This document shows positions 9,117-17,419 of a stretch of 64,000 nucleotides of DNA, in pieces. This DNA comes from Tichowtungia aerotolerans (GTDB lineage: Bacteria; Verrucomicrobiota; Kiritimatiellia; Kiritimatiellales; Tichowtungiaceae). The stretch covers positions 962,900-1,026,899 of the forward strand of contig NZ_CP047593.1 in NCBI RefSeq assembly GCF_009905215.1, in the 5' to 3' direction. Both the position numbers and the translations under genes were made by a program. The notes under the pieces are model-generated. The model made no database searches and had not been told where the DNA came from. It was given only the letters and a program-made list of their open reading frames with translations. The first letter of the stretch is position 1. Every line of letters starts with the position of its first letter.

Positions 9117-9374
9117 ATGAAAAAGATACATGTTGATATCTGCAGCGACCCCACCTGCTATCGGGAAGCCGTTTTGCTGTTTAAAGAGCTGAACGCTGTG
9201 CTCGGAGCGGCACTGAAAGAGCAAATTGTTCTGACCGGGATTCCCCATCCGCACAACGGCCGTCTGGCTCCTCCCTGCGTTCAGGTCAACAACCGACTGA
9301 TCGCCCGGGCTACTGCTGGAGAAGTAAAAGAAGCCATTCAGGAGGCCCTCGAACCGCATCGGATGGTCGCCTGA
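9117..9374 (+). CDS. Small three-cysteine, thioredoxin-like ferredoxin-type protein
   Basis: An 85-residue protein starting at an ATG preceded by a strong GGGAGGA site. The pattern KIHVDICSDPTCY (Cys9, Cys14), a hydrophobic strand, then PPCVQVNNRLIARATAGEVKEAI (Cys54) resembles the thioredoxin-like [2Fe-2S] ferredoxin domain of NuoE-type subunits. There the second cysteine pair normally reads CxxxC before the conserved G-E-V/L-xx-I tail. Here only one cysteine of that pair remains and HPHNGRLAP precedes it. Cluster binding with a non-cysteine ligand, or a thiol role, are both possible. It is 42 bp before rex and probably cotranscribed, which suggests a redox-linked job. Function is unassigned. 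Confidence 0.7.
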   Translation: MKKIHVDICSDPTCYREAVLLFKELNAVLGAALKEQIVLTGIPHPHNGRLAPPCVQVNNRLIARATAGEVKEAIQEALEPHRMVA

Positions 9375-9416
9375 CGCAATTGACACCGGAAAGCCGCACC
9401 TGCTAGATTGGAGCCT

Positions 9417-10070
9417 ATGAGTCAAATCGAACGAAAAACTGCCGGAGTGCCAACCCTGAAGCGCTTACCACTGTATCTGCGTCTGCTGCGACAGATGCAG
9501 GCCGCGGGCGATGAATATGCCTCCGGCGCAGTGGTCGCCAAGGAACTCGGACTCGACCCGATTGTCGTTCGAAAAGATCTGGCGATTACCGGCGCAGTCG
9601 GACGGCCGCGCCTGGGTTTTCAGATGGACGAAATTATCACGGCGATTGAAGATTTTCTCGGATGGTCCAACACCACCGATGCTTTTCTGGCCGGGATCGG
9701 AAACCTTGGAACCGCTCTGCTCGGGTACCAAGGGTTTGAACAGCACGGCATGCGCATTGTGGCCGTGTTTGATGCCAACCCAGACCTGATTGGCCAGACC
9801 ATACACGGCAAGACCATACTCGATATTAAAAAGCTGCCGACCCTCGCCAAGCGGATGCACGTGCAGATCGGCATTATCACCGCAACCGCATCCGTCGCTC
9901 AGGGAATTGCCGACTCGATGATCGAAGGCGGAATCCGTGGAATCTGGAATTTCACGCCCACCAAGCTCAGCGTCCCGGACCATGTCACCCTGCAACGCGA
10001 AGATCTCGCCTCCAGCCTCGCCGTGCTCTCACACCGCCTGCTCATCGGCCACCGCTCAATAAAGTCGTAA
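9417..10070 (+). CDS. rex: Redox-sensing transcriptional repressor Rex
   Basis: A 217-residue NAD(H)-responsive repressor. The N-terminal winged helix (TLKRLPLYLRLLRQM ... VVRKDLAITGAVGRP, about 13-63) is the Rex DNA-binding domain. A Rossmann fold follows, with the dinucleotide motif GIGNLGTAL and a strand ending in FDANPDLIG, where the acidic residue selects NAD over NADP. Rex represses fermentation and respiration genes when NAD+ is high. The ATG at 9417 is preferred over the upstream TTG because a TGGAG site lies just before it. The stop at 10068-10070 is followed in the same frame by an AraC-family remnant. The family call is secure; its target genes are not visible here. Confidence 0.95.
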   Translation: MSQIERKTAGVPTLKRLPLYLRLLRQMQAAGDEYASGAVVAKELGLDPIVVRKDLAITGAVGRPRLGFQMDEIITAIEDFLGWSNTTDAFLAGIGNLGTALLGYQGFEQHGMRIVAVFDANPDLIGQTIHGKTILDIKKLPTLAKRMHVQIGIITATASVAQGIADSMIEGGIRGIWNFTPTKLSVPDHVTLQREDLASSLAVLSHRLLIGHRSIKS

Positions 10071-10334
10071 TCGCAGTCATGTGTCCGTCTTTCGGGACTG
10101 CCGCAGCACATCAATTATCTCTTCAAACAGGAACTCGGCATCAGCCCAACCGCCCTGCTGCATCTCGAACACTGCAAGCGCGCCTTCCTGCTGATCCGGA
10201 ACGACCGCCTCAGCGTCAAGGAAGCGGCCGAACGAACCGGCTTCTGCGATGCCTATCATTTTTCCAAGGTGTTTAAAAAAACCTACGGCTTCCCGCCCGG
10301 CCTGATCACCCGTTTTTTCAAGCCGCAAAGTTAA
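10071..10334 (+). pseudogene. Headless AraC-family regulator (C-terminal HTH fragment)
   Basis: Directly after the rex stop and in the same frame, 87 codons read as the C-terminal part of an AraC/XylS DNA-binding domain: LPQHINYLFKQELGISPTALL, then LSVKEAAERTGFCDAYHFSK and VFKKTYGFPPG before TAA at 10332-10334. This corresponds to the recognition helix of the first HTH plus the complete second HTH. There is no usable start codon, no first helix and no ligand domain, so it is a decayed gene. Its stop overlaps the stop of the converging 10331-13486 gene. The homologous part is clean, so truncation may be recent; the parent regulator may once have controlled the neighbouring carbohydrate genes (inference). 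Confidence 0.8.
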
Positions 10335-13300
10335 TCCTGAAAAACAACCCAACCGGCGGTTTCTGTTGGCAAAATGGTTTGCTCTGCATCATACGAGGTC
10401 TCTTCCTGTCCGCGCAGATGAACACCGTAGGATCCAAGGTTTTCGTGCCGCAGAACTGTCGGATCCTCGTTGTTGAAGGTATTCAGCGAAGCGAAAATGC
10501 GTGGATTGGTGAGCGGAGCGGCGCTGTAACTGATCCATTTGTCTCCACTGTAGATTCCGGTTGCAGTTCCGACCTCAAACGCTGAACTGTCCGACTGCCC
10601 CGGCTCCATGAGTACAAAGCCGGTGATCTCGCCCGAGTGAACCTGATAGGCATCGGATGCGAACAGAGTATTTGTTTCCTGCGACTGCAGATGAACGAGG
10701 AAGCCGTTAGTGGAGACACTGCACACCCGGGGAGCAACTGCATTGGTGTTGTAATCGGTCTCCACCTGCGCCAAAACAACCGGAGAGGAAGAAAATGCCT
10801 CCGTCGGCACAAATGTAAACTGATTTTCATCATACAGCTTGAGGCTGTAAAAACAACCGTCTTTCACGCTGCCGGAGCTGTATGTTCCCAATGTAATGTA
10901 ATTGCTGCTCAGCCCGTCCTGTGTATGAACCAACCCGGCAGCAGTCCCGTTCAAATCAATCGGCATGCCGTTAACCGTCAGCCGGATCGTTGCCGTTCCG
11001 CTGCCGTCAAACGCAGACGGTGTATCGACCTGCAGTGCAACCTGATATTGGGCAGCGGTCAGGTTGGTGGCAGCGGCGGTCAGTTCCTGCCCCTCGGCCC
11101 AGCACCGGATATCGCCGTTGCTGTAAATGCGCAGGGCAAAACCGCCGGACGGGTTCGCGTCATTTGAATTCTGAGCTCCGAAAGAAATGACATTGTATTC
11201 GGCCGACCCGACTTTGGTTTCGGTTTCGATCCGGAAGCGCCCGGTGTCCGAGAAACTGACATCCGGCGAAACACTGGCGAGATTATTGTTTGCGTACAGG
11301 CGAAAATATGAACTTCCGTTCGGCATCTGCTGCTGCCAGTCACTTCCGTTCGGTCCGCAGACATAGTCGATCACCTGCTCATACGCCGAAAAACCTTTCT
11401 GTCGCAACTTATCCGAATCCACATCGATGTTATAGTTTACGTCCTGCGTATTCGGGTTGTCCGTTGCATAGAATTCGTCTTCAAAGAGGCGCAGGTCGTC
11501 CGTGACCCAGGCTTTGGCTGCAACCACCTTTTGTCCGTCAATCGTGTAGGTTCCCGGCGGGATGGCCAGCCAGTGGACCGTTTCGTTCATATGCGATCCG
11601 TCGTCGCACTCCCACTCCTGCACCTTCGCCTGGAAATTGGTGCGGGTTACATTGCGAATCCTTGTCGATACCGGAGAGGTTCCACTGTAAGAAGGCGGAC
11701 CCAGGATCACGACGGGCGGGTAATCATAAACATTCGTGAAGCTGATTGTCGTCCAGCTGTCATTCAGCGTTGCGGCTCCAAGCTCAAAGGCCGCATTCAC
11801 ACCGTCCGCCCCGGTTGCCGTCGCAAAGGCATTAATCCGGTCAACCCCTTTAAACAATGACGGAACAATCCGGGCGCCTTCCGAACAGTCATTCCATCCA
11901 AATGAATGAACCAGCGGAACTTCCGCGGACAGCGGGAAGTCATTCACCCAGTTACGGGCATCCTGAAGCATTTCGACAATCCGGTCCGGCGCAGCTTCTG
12001 TTTTCCACGGCCCCCTGGGATAACCGTCATTCCACGCCGCGCAGTTTTCCTGCCGGGGGAACGGATCCCAGCCGGTCGAAGCCTGCGGCAGGTATCGGTG
12101 GGAAGCTTCGTCGCGGTATGCGTTCCATGAAGAATATCCGGTGACTCCGCCGGCATAGCGGGAATAGGAATCTATCGTTTCCCCGAAATGCGCCACGGCA
12201 TTAGTGATTTCATTATAGGTCCAGCAGGTTCCCACAATGTAAGGATCTCCGGTCCCCTGAGCGATGGATGCGGCGCTCAGATCTTCCAGCATGTAGGCCA
12301 CGTTGCTGTAGGATCCGGCACTGATGTAGGACGGCAGGTTGAAAACATAAATCAGCGGCCGACCGTCCAGCACCTTGAAGTAAGCGGAATTCGTCATCAG
12401 GTTCAGGAACCAGTCTTTCATTCCGTATTCCCAATAAGAAAACCCGGAGCCCATCATGTCTACGCAGAATGAAACCTGCGACCGGCGACTGCTTGCAAGA
12501 TACATCTGCAGCCCATAATCATTCAGGTTGTTTTCTCCGACATACCTCGGCGGATAGGTATCCCAAACGATATAGTCGATTCCCGCAGCAATCGCATAAT
12601 CCAGCTGCTGGTCCATTTCAGCCTGCGTATCCGACCCGAACACGCTGCTGTCTTTACCGGTAATCTCCCCGTAGTAGGGAATCCGTTCCTGGAAATAAGC
12701 CGGACTCAGCTCCTCGATTCCCTGCAGGCCGACGGCATCGTTTGTTCCTGTGTATCCATGCCACCATCCGACACCATGCAGCGGAGTCCGGTCATAAAGG
12801 GACAGCTCCCGAATCCACGCCTGCTGGTAAGAAGAAGCATATGCGCCGAATGTGATAAAGTTGTCGGCAAATCCATCGGTTTCATGGGCATACCCGGCAG
12901 CGGTTCCGTTCATATCCCAGATCTCGCCGTTAACGCGCGCATGGACCCGGGCGGTGCCCCCGCCGTCAAACCCCGGCGGCGTACTGATGTAGACATCCAC
13001 GGCAAAAACAGATGTTCCGGAAAGGGAAGCGGCAGCCGCAGTCACCTCGCTTCCTCCTGAAAAAAGCTTCAGGTCCCCGTTGGAATAGAAACGAAGCGAA
13101 ATTCCGGCAGAGGGAAGATGAACGCCCTGAATGCCTCCCAGATTGACAAAGCAGTACGATGATGTATACGGCTCAACCGTCATGTGCAGATGGAACTCGC
13201 CGGTTTCTGAAAAATCATGATTGAGCGAAACACGCGGCGCCGTGTTGCCCGCCGTCGGGTAAATGCGCACAGCGGCAACTTCATCATTCATCTGAATCTG

Positions 13301-13486
13301 CCAGTCATCGCAACCGGCTTTCGCATAGGTCTGCGTGGCAAGCGTACCGCTCTGCCGGGCATCCAGCTGAAGATTGAGATCCCACGTGTCGGCTGTCACC
13401 ATAAAGCTGTCCGTGAACTGAACCTGAGAACCGGCAGCGACCGAAGCAACCGCAAGACTTGATGCGGCAAAAAGCTGAAACAGCAT
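10331..13486 (-). CDS. Large secreted GH99-like (WbsX-type) protein with RQSGT and lectin-like modules
   Basis: A 1051-residue secreted protein (signal peptide about 1-20; AAGGAGG site before the ATG). Module 1 (about 25-235) is a beta-sandwich-like repeat with the hallmark ARQSGT. A TIM-barrel-like domain follows (about 236-570: GVGWWHGYTG, YAIAAGIDYIVWDTY, LDGRPLIYVFNLP, SFGWNDCSEG). The WN-x-x-x-EG end motif is shared with the two WbsX-type proteins at 15078-17322, pointing to a GH99/WbsX endo-acting alpha-mannosidase-like fold. A second copy of the first module lies at about 690-890. H-type-lectin-like segments (SWTTISFTNVYDYPPVVILG; KWISYSAAPLTNPRIFASL) occur before it and twice at the C-terminus. 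An operator-like motif lies 65 bp upstream. Catalytic activity is inferred. Confidence 0.7.
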   Translation of the reverse strand: MLFQLFAASSLAVASVAAGSQVQFTDSFMVTADTWDLNLQLDARQSGTLATQTYAKAGCDDWQIQMNDEVAAVRIYPTAGNTAPRVSLNHDFSETGEFHLHMTVEPYTSSYCFVNLGGIQGVHLPSAGISLRFYSNGDLKLFSGGSEVTAAAASLSGTSVFAVDVYISTPPGFDGGGTARVHARVNGEIWDMNGTAAGYAHETDGFADNFITFGAYASSYQQAWIRELSLYDRTPLHGVGWWHGYTGTNDAVGLQGIEELSPAYFQERIPYYGEITGKDSSVFGSDTQAEMDQQLDYAIAAGIDYIVWDTYPPRYVGENNLNDYGLQMYLASSRRSQVSFCVDMMGSGFSYWEYGMKDWFLNLMTNSAYFKVLDGRPLIYVFNLPSYISAGSYSNVAYMLEDLSAASIAQGTGDPYIVGTCWTYNEITNAVAHFGETIDSYSRYAGGVTGYSSWNAYRDEASHRYLPQASTGWDPFPRQENCAAWNDGYPRGPWKTEAAPDRIVEMLQDARNWVNDFPLSAEVPLVHSFGWNDCSEGARIVPSLFKGVDRINAFATATGADGVNAAFELGAATLNDSWTTISFTNVYDYPPVVILGPPSYSGTSPVSTRIRNVTRTNFQAKVQEWECDDGSHMNETVHWLAIPPGTYTIDGQKVVAAKAWVTDDLRLFEDEFYATDNPNTQDVNYNIDVDSDKLRQKGFSAYEQVIDYVCGPNGSDWQQQMPNGSSYFRLYANNNLASVSPDVSFSDTGRFRIETETKVGSAEYNVISFGAQNSNDANPSGGFALRIYSNGDIRCWAEGQELTAAATNLTAAQYQVALQVDTPSAFDGSGTATIRLTVNGMPIDLNGTAAGLVHTQDGLSSNYITLGTYSSGSVKDGCFYSLKLYDENQFTFVPTEAFSSSPVVLAQVETDYNTNAVAPRVCSVSTNGFLVHLQSQETNTLFASDAYQVHSGEITGFVLMEPGQSDSSAFEVGTATGIYSGDKWISYSAAPLTNPRIFASLNTFNNEDPTVLRHENLGSYGVHLRGQEETSYDAEQTILPTETAGWVVFQD

Positions 13487-13550
13487 AGAACACCTCCTTT
13501 GGAATAGACCTCATTCTATCTCCAGAGAAGAAGTGCTTCTCGCACTCACA

Positions 13551-13580
13551 GGCCAATTCACCGCACATCCGTGCCACTCA
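13551..13580 (-). promoter_or_regulatory. Operator-like motif A, copy 1
   Basis: This 30-base segment matches 25 of 30 positions of 31401-31430; the shared plus-strand core is CCGCACATYCGTGCCAC. It lies about 65-95 bases upstream of the 10331-13486 start. The other copy is next to the XylR-type regulator gene, so both may be bound by that regulator (inference). Confidence 0.6.
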
Positions 13581-13584
13581 ACAA

Positions 13585-13620
13585 CAAAAAACAGGCGGGT
13601 GGCAACAAGCACACCCCGCC
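13585..13620 (-). terminator. Terminator of the WbsX/sulfatase operon
   Basis: The GC-rich stem GGCGGGTG (13594-13601) pairs with CACCCCGCC (13612-13620) with one bulge. On the minus strand it is followed by a T run (complement of 13586-13591). It lies just past the sulfatase stop at 13639. Confidence 0.75.
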
Positions 13621-13638
13621 GGTTTCCGCATCTGCCTT

Positions 13639-15081
13639 CTAAAGATAATCAGGCTGATATAGTTGAACCGGCTTGTTCCACGAACGAAACTTCTGCCAGG
13701 CGGCTTTGGTTTCAGGATCGTTATAGTCCGGCCCCGGAAGATCCTTCAGAATCGCTTCAAATCTTTTGCGGGCAGCGACTACTTCGGGATCATACGATTC
13801 CGTTACATCCTGATAGCCGATATCCGGGTCCTTGGGACCATTGGCGCCGAGCGGTTCGCACTGGGACAGCGCACCGTACCCGGTCGATTCATCCCGCTCG
13901 TCACCACAGTCATAGAACCGGCCATAACCGTCCAGCAGCCAGCGATCATTTCTCAGCCAGCGCGCATTGTTAAACTGCATAAACACCCACTCGCGCGGCT
14001 CAAAAGGTTTCCCCAAAAGATACGGCGCGAAACTTTTTCCGTTGATATCGTCTGGGATCTCTGCTCCGCACAGCTCCGCGAGGGTCGGCATAATATCCGA
14101 AAAATCGACCATCACCGGACTGGCGCCCCGGGACTTGACGTTCCCCGGCCCCCAGACAACAAACGGGACGTGCGGAGCCACCTCGGACTCGAACTTCCCT
14201 TTCCCGTAACCCGGCGTTCCATTGTCGCCCGCCAGAAAAATGATGGTATTGTCCAGAATGCCGAGGTCATCAAGCCGACCGACAATCAGCTCCAACTTGC
14301 GATCGAGGAACTGCATGTTGGAAGCAAGGGTTCCCTTCTCTTTCTTCCCGGTCGGTTTTCCGGAAGCATCGCAGACCGGCACGTCAGGATAAAACCAATT
14401 ACCGTTCATCGGCGTTCCACCCTGATGCGCCATATGCGGCAGATTGGACGGCCAGTACACAAAAAACGGCCTGTCTTTATGGCGGGTGATGAAATCGAGA
14501 ATTCGCTCGCTTTCGATCTGCGGGCCGAAATCCTCCGAACCGGTTTGCAGTCCTTTGCCGTTCTCGAGCAGCCCCGGATGCCAGTACCAGGAAACAGAAT
14601 ACATTCCGGCGGTTGTCTTTTTCGGACTCTGAAACGGCCCGTCGTAGCCGTCCCACCACTGCGTCGTGCAGTATTCATCAAACCCGTAATTGACCGGCGT
14701 TCCGCCGAAATGAATCTTTCCGTACCATGCGTTTACGTAACCGGCCTTTTTCAACACCTGCCCAACCAGCTGATGACGGGGATTACGCCACAGCCGGATA
14801 TTCGGCTCCACATGGTTTTCAAAGTAACCCTGCTTAAACGGATATTTCCCGGTCTGCAGAATCGCCCGCGACGGCCCGCAGACCGGCGCCGCCCAGGCCG
14901 TTTGAAACATCACGCCCTCTTCCGCCATTTTCTCGATGGTCGGCAGTTTAATCCCATGCTCGTTGTAACAGCGTAAATCCTTCGCCGACACATCGTCGGC
15001 CAGCACAAAAACAATGTTCGGCTTGGTTGCACCCAGTGCGACAGCACTGGAAAAAAGAAACAGCAGCAGCTTGCTCTTCAT
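13639..15081 (-). CDS. Secreted Cys-type sulfatase (arylsulfatase family)
   Basis: A 480-residue alkaline-phosphatase-superfamily sulfatase hydrolysing sulfate esters, probably of polysaccharide fragments. The start MKSKLLLFLFSSAVALG is a signal peptide. The ATG at 15081 overlaps the preceding gene's stop by 4 bases. Metal ligands Asp29-Asp30 (VLADD), the formylglycine motif CGPSR (Cys68) and the second metal site LAGDNGTPGYGKGKF are present. Sequences such as YGKIHFGG and FVYWPSNLPHMAHQGG line the substrate pocket in this family. It is the last gene of an operon with two WbsX-type proteins, ended by a terminator. Substrate position specificity cannot be read directly. Confidence 0.92.
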   Translation of the reverse strand: MKSKLLLFLFSSAVALGATKPNIVFVLADDVSAKDLRCYNEHGIKLPTIEKMAEEGVMFQTAWAAPVCGPSRAILQTGKYPFKQGYFENHVEPNIRLWRNPRHQLVGQVLKKAGYVNAWYGKIHFGGTPVNYGFDEYCTTQWWDGYDGPFQSPKKTTAGMYSVSWYWHPGLLENGKGLQTGSEDFGPQIESERILDFITRHKDRPFFVYWPSNLPHMAHQGGTPMNGNWFYPDVPVCDASGKPTGKKEKGTLASNMQFLDRKLELIVGRLDDLGILDNTIIFLAGDNGTPGYGKGKFESEVAPHVPFVVWGPGNVKSRGASPVMVDFSDIMPTLAELCGAEIPDDINGKSFAPYLLGKPFEPREWVFMQFNNARWLRNDRWLLDGYGRFYDCGDERDESTGYGALSQCEPLGANGPKDPDIGYQDVTESYDPEVVAARKRFEAILKDLPGPDYNDPETKAAWQKFRSWNKPVQLYQPDYL

Positions 15082-16163
15082 GGCTTCAAAACCTTCCTGA
15101 TTGCGTCCAGCCGGGCAGTTCCTTTTTCCAATGTGGGACACAGCCAGCCGCCTTCATCAAATTCATTCCAGGCATAGAGCAAAACGGTATTGGCCGGAAC
15201 CTGCTTTGGGTGGCGCTTTACATATTCCAAAGAAGATTTCAGATGGACCGCAAATTCCTCCGGCGTCGGCTGATCATGATACATTCGCATGTCATACGTT
15301 TGGGCCGATGGATCCCACGGCACGCCGGTCTGAATACGCGGACGCATATCAAACCCATTGGCCGCCAGCGGAACAAACTCCGGCCCGGCCTCCTGATATG
15401 AAGGCCAAAAGGTATGCTCCACATAGTTCCTGTATTTCGCGTATGTGCAATCGTGCCATCCGGTATTGGCCGCATAGGCACCAATGGCGTCCGCCCCGTA
15501 TTTTTTACGATATTGCTCAACATCTCTGGCATTAAAATCCTGAAACACAATATAAGGATTCTTCAACCCGGCGGCCTGCGCCTGATCGCGAAGAGCCCGA
15601 ATCAGCTGCGCTGCCTTTGACTCGCTTTGCAGAGCAAACGGCTGGGTTAAATTTGCGGGAAAGAGCAGATAAACCAGCGGACGGCCACCGAGAACAGTCT
15701 GGTATTCCGGGCGCTGCATATAGTCAACATAAAGCGGAACCCGCGCCATTGCCTTTTCCAGCCCGCCGCTGCCGAAATGGCCGCCCTGCAGGTTCATGCA
15801 GAAATTGATTCGGCTGCGGTTCGGAGCATCCAGATACAACTGCAGGGCTCGGCTTAGATTATCGTTTTTTTCATAAATGCAAAATGCCCAGTAGTCCAGA
15901 CCGGCATCCGCAGCAAAATCAATTTCTTTGCGGATTTCATCCGCGCCGCCGCGAATGCGAATCTGGTTCGTAGAAATCACTTCCGCAAAGAAAGGTGCGC
16001 GCCACTGCCAGCGCTGCGGGGAAAGCGTTGCCTCCACGGCACCGTTCACATCACTGCCATTCCCATACCACGCATCCCATCGGATCGCACCAACCAGCGG
16101 GCGTTCCGCAAAACATCCGCAGCAGCATAAAAGCCCTAGAACCCAATAAAACAAACGCGTCAT
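15078..16163 (-). CDS. Secreted WbsX/GH99-like TIM-barrel protein
   Basis: About 361 residues from the ATG at 16163, which starts one base after the upstream stop; the longer reading to 16280 would overlap that gene. MTRLFYWVLGLLCCCGCFAERP is a signal peptide, possibly of a lipoprotein. The core shows barrel strands EIDFAADAGLDYWAFCIY, GGRPLVYLLFPANL and a C-terminal LLYAWNEFDEGGW, equivalent to the WNEWxEG motif of WbsX/GH99-like enzymes and of its neighbours at 16165 and 10331. It is probably an exported glycosidase-like enzyme working with the coupled sulfatase. Family placement is by motif; activity is inferred. Confidence 0.7.
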   Translation of the reverse strand: MTRLFYWVLGLLCCCGCFAERPLVGAIRWDAWYGNGSDVNGAVEATLSPQRWQWRAPFFAEVISTNQIRIRGGADEIRKEIDFAADAGLDYWAFCIYEKNDNLSRALQLYLDAPNRSRINFCMNLQGGHFGSGGLEKAMARVPLYVDYMQRPEYQTVLGGRPLVYLLFPANLTQPFALQSESKAAQLIRALRDQAQAAGLKNPYIVFQDFNARDVEQYRKKYGADAIGAYAANTGWHDCTYAKYRNYVEHTFWPSYQEAGPEFVPLAANGFDMRPRIQTGVPWDPSAQTYDMRMYHDQPTPEEFAVHLKSSLEYVKRHPKQVPANTVLLYAWNEFDEGGWLCPTLEKGTARLDAIRKVLKP

Positions 16164-16164
16164 A

Positions 16165-17322
16165 TTAACAATCCCCGGCGACCACAGATCGCATAACATT
16201 TCGAATGGCCTCCAGATATCCCATTCCATTTTCCAGATCCGGCTCCAGATAGCTGCCTTCCGTCCATTCGTTCCACGCATTGACGGTTATAAACGGATGC
16301 GGCACGCCGCTGTTTTCCACTCGCTCCTTTGCCATCTGCAGCGCATGCTGGAAATTCACCGGCGTGTTATTCGCAATCGTATACATAAACGGATAGCCCC
16401 GCTCATCAAAGACATCGGACTGTACCGTACGCGGCGAAGAATCCCAACCCATGGTTATATTGGGATAATAGGGCTGATCAAATTCGCAGTCCGCTTTATC
16501 CCAATACCTGAAATAGGCATCACGTATTGTATTATATTCCACCTGGGGAAACTTTTTGGAGGGATAATGATGTATCCACACATAAGACGTAACACTGTCG
16601 AATCCGAGTGCATCCACAACGGCTTTTGCGTCCGCCGGAGCGGTTTCCCCGGGAAGAATCGGATTATCCCACACAACGGCATTGAGATGCAGTCCGTTGA
16701 ACCCGGCGGCCTGAACCTTTGCGCGGAAGAGATCGAGCAGCTGCCGGGTTTCCTCCAGGCTGCCGAAGCCTTCCATCAGCTTGGTCAGCTCATAAAATGA
16801 AAAATAAGGACACCCATCGAGCCGCCAGTAGGACGGATGGCGAAAATAGTTTTTAATGCAGTGATCGATCACATTTTCAAAGGTTTCCGGAGTCACCGCG
16901 CCGGGATAAAGAACCTTCGCGTCCTCAAACGGTCGCTCAGAACGCTTGAGAGGATGAATATCAAGCCAGTCGTGATTGGCCCACATCAGGGCGAATTTTA
17001 AGCGGTCGTTGTTGGGAGCACTCAGGAATCCTTCGTCAAGTCCGCGCTGGAGGAAAGGTCCGTCGTTGTACCAGTACCAATCAAAAATAAAGGTATCGAT
17101 TCCATGATCGGCGGCGGCATCAATCTTCTGCGCCATCACACGCGGATCCGCTTCATCGGTTTCCCCCCACGCCGGGAGGTTCGGCTGCCGGTGCCCGGGG
17201 AAGCGCGGCTCCGCTCTTCGAACCAGCTCCCACTCGGTCCAGTCCGGCCCGTGTACAGTTTCATTTCTTACATCCCGATGATAGTTCGGAAAATAATAGA
17301 CAGCGATCTCGGCAGGTTTCAT
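16165..17322 (-). CDS. Glycosyltransferase-WbsX-like / GH99-like protein
   Basis: A 385-residue protein matching the WbsX pattern throughout: AVYYFPNYHRDVRNE, HGPDWTEWELVRRAEPRFPGH, IDTFIFDWYWYNDGPFLQRGL, ALMWANHDW and NAWNEWTEGSYLEPD near the end. WbsX proteins were named as glycosyltransferases but share the GH99-type barrel and the WNEW-EG acid/base region, and here sit among degradative genes, so a glycosidase role on alpha-mannose-type linkages is more likely (inference). No signal peptide is visible, so it may act in the cytoplasm on imported oligosaccharides. The ATG at 17322 follows an AAGGAGA site; a longer reading to 17373 lacks support. First gene of its operon. Confidence 0.8.
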   Translation of the reverse strand: MKPAEIAVYYFPNYHRDVRNETVHGPDWTEWELVRRAEPRFPGHRQPNLPAWGETDEADPRVMAQKIDAAADHGIDTFIFDWYWYNDGPFLQRGLDEGFLSAPNNDRLKFALMWANHDWLDIHPLKRSERPFEDAKVLYPGAVTPETFENVIDHCIKNYFRHPSYWRLDGCPYFSFYELTKLMEGFGSLEETRQLLDLFRAKVQAAGFNGLHLNAVVWDNPILPGETAPADAKAVVDALGFDSVTSYVWIHHYPSKKFPQVEYNTIRDAYFRYWDKADCEFDQPYYPNITMGWDSSPRTVQSDVFDERGYPFMYTIANNTPVNFQHALQMAKERVENSGVPHPFITVNAWNEWTEGSYLEPDLENGMGYLEAIRNVMRSVVAGDC

Positions 17323-17350
17323 AAATCTCCTTCTAATTCCTGCATTGTTT

Positions 17351-17376
17351 ATACGACACGACGTTTGTGCCACTCA
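17351..17376 (-). promoter_or_regulatory. Degenerate copy of operator-like motif A
   Basis: The segment ends in TTTGTGCCACTCA, identical at GTGCCACTCA to copy 1 (13571-13580), with scattered matches upstream. It lies 30-54 bases before the WbsX operon start. It is weaker than the other two copies and could be chance. Confidence 0.35.
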
Positions 17377-17377
17377 G

Positions 17378-17402
17378 GAAGCCCCGGTTTCCCCGGGGCT
17401 TC
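17378..17402 (-). terminator. GC-rich hairpin after the dockerin gene
   Basis: A 10-bp perfect stem (17378-17387 with 17393-17402) with a 5-base loop lies 18 bases past the stop of the 17420-19816 gene. No T tract follows on the minus strand, so termination is likely but not certain. Confidence 0.55.
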
Positions 17403-17419
17403 TCACCCTTCTTTATAAA

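Noticed and set aside
10079..10276. A 65-codon rightward frame starting with ATG after rex
   Set aside because: It overlaps the AraC HTH remnant in another frame and has no homology; the real signal is the AraC frame continuing from rex.
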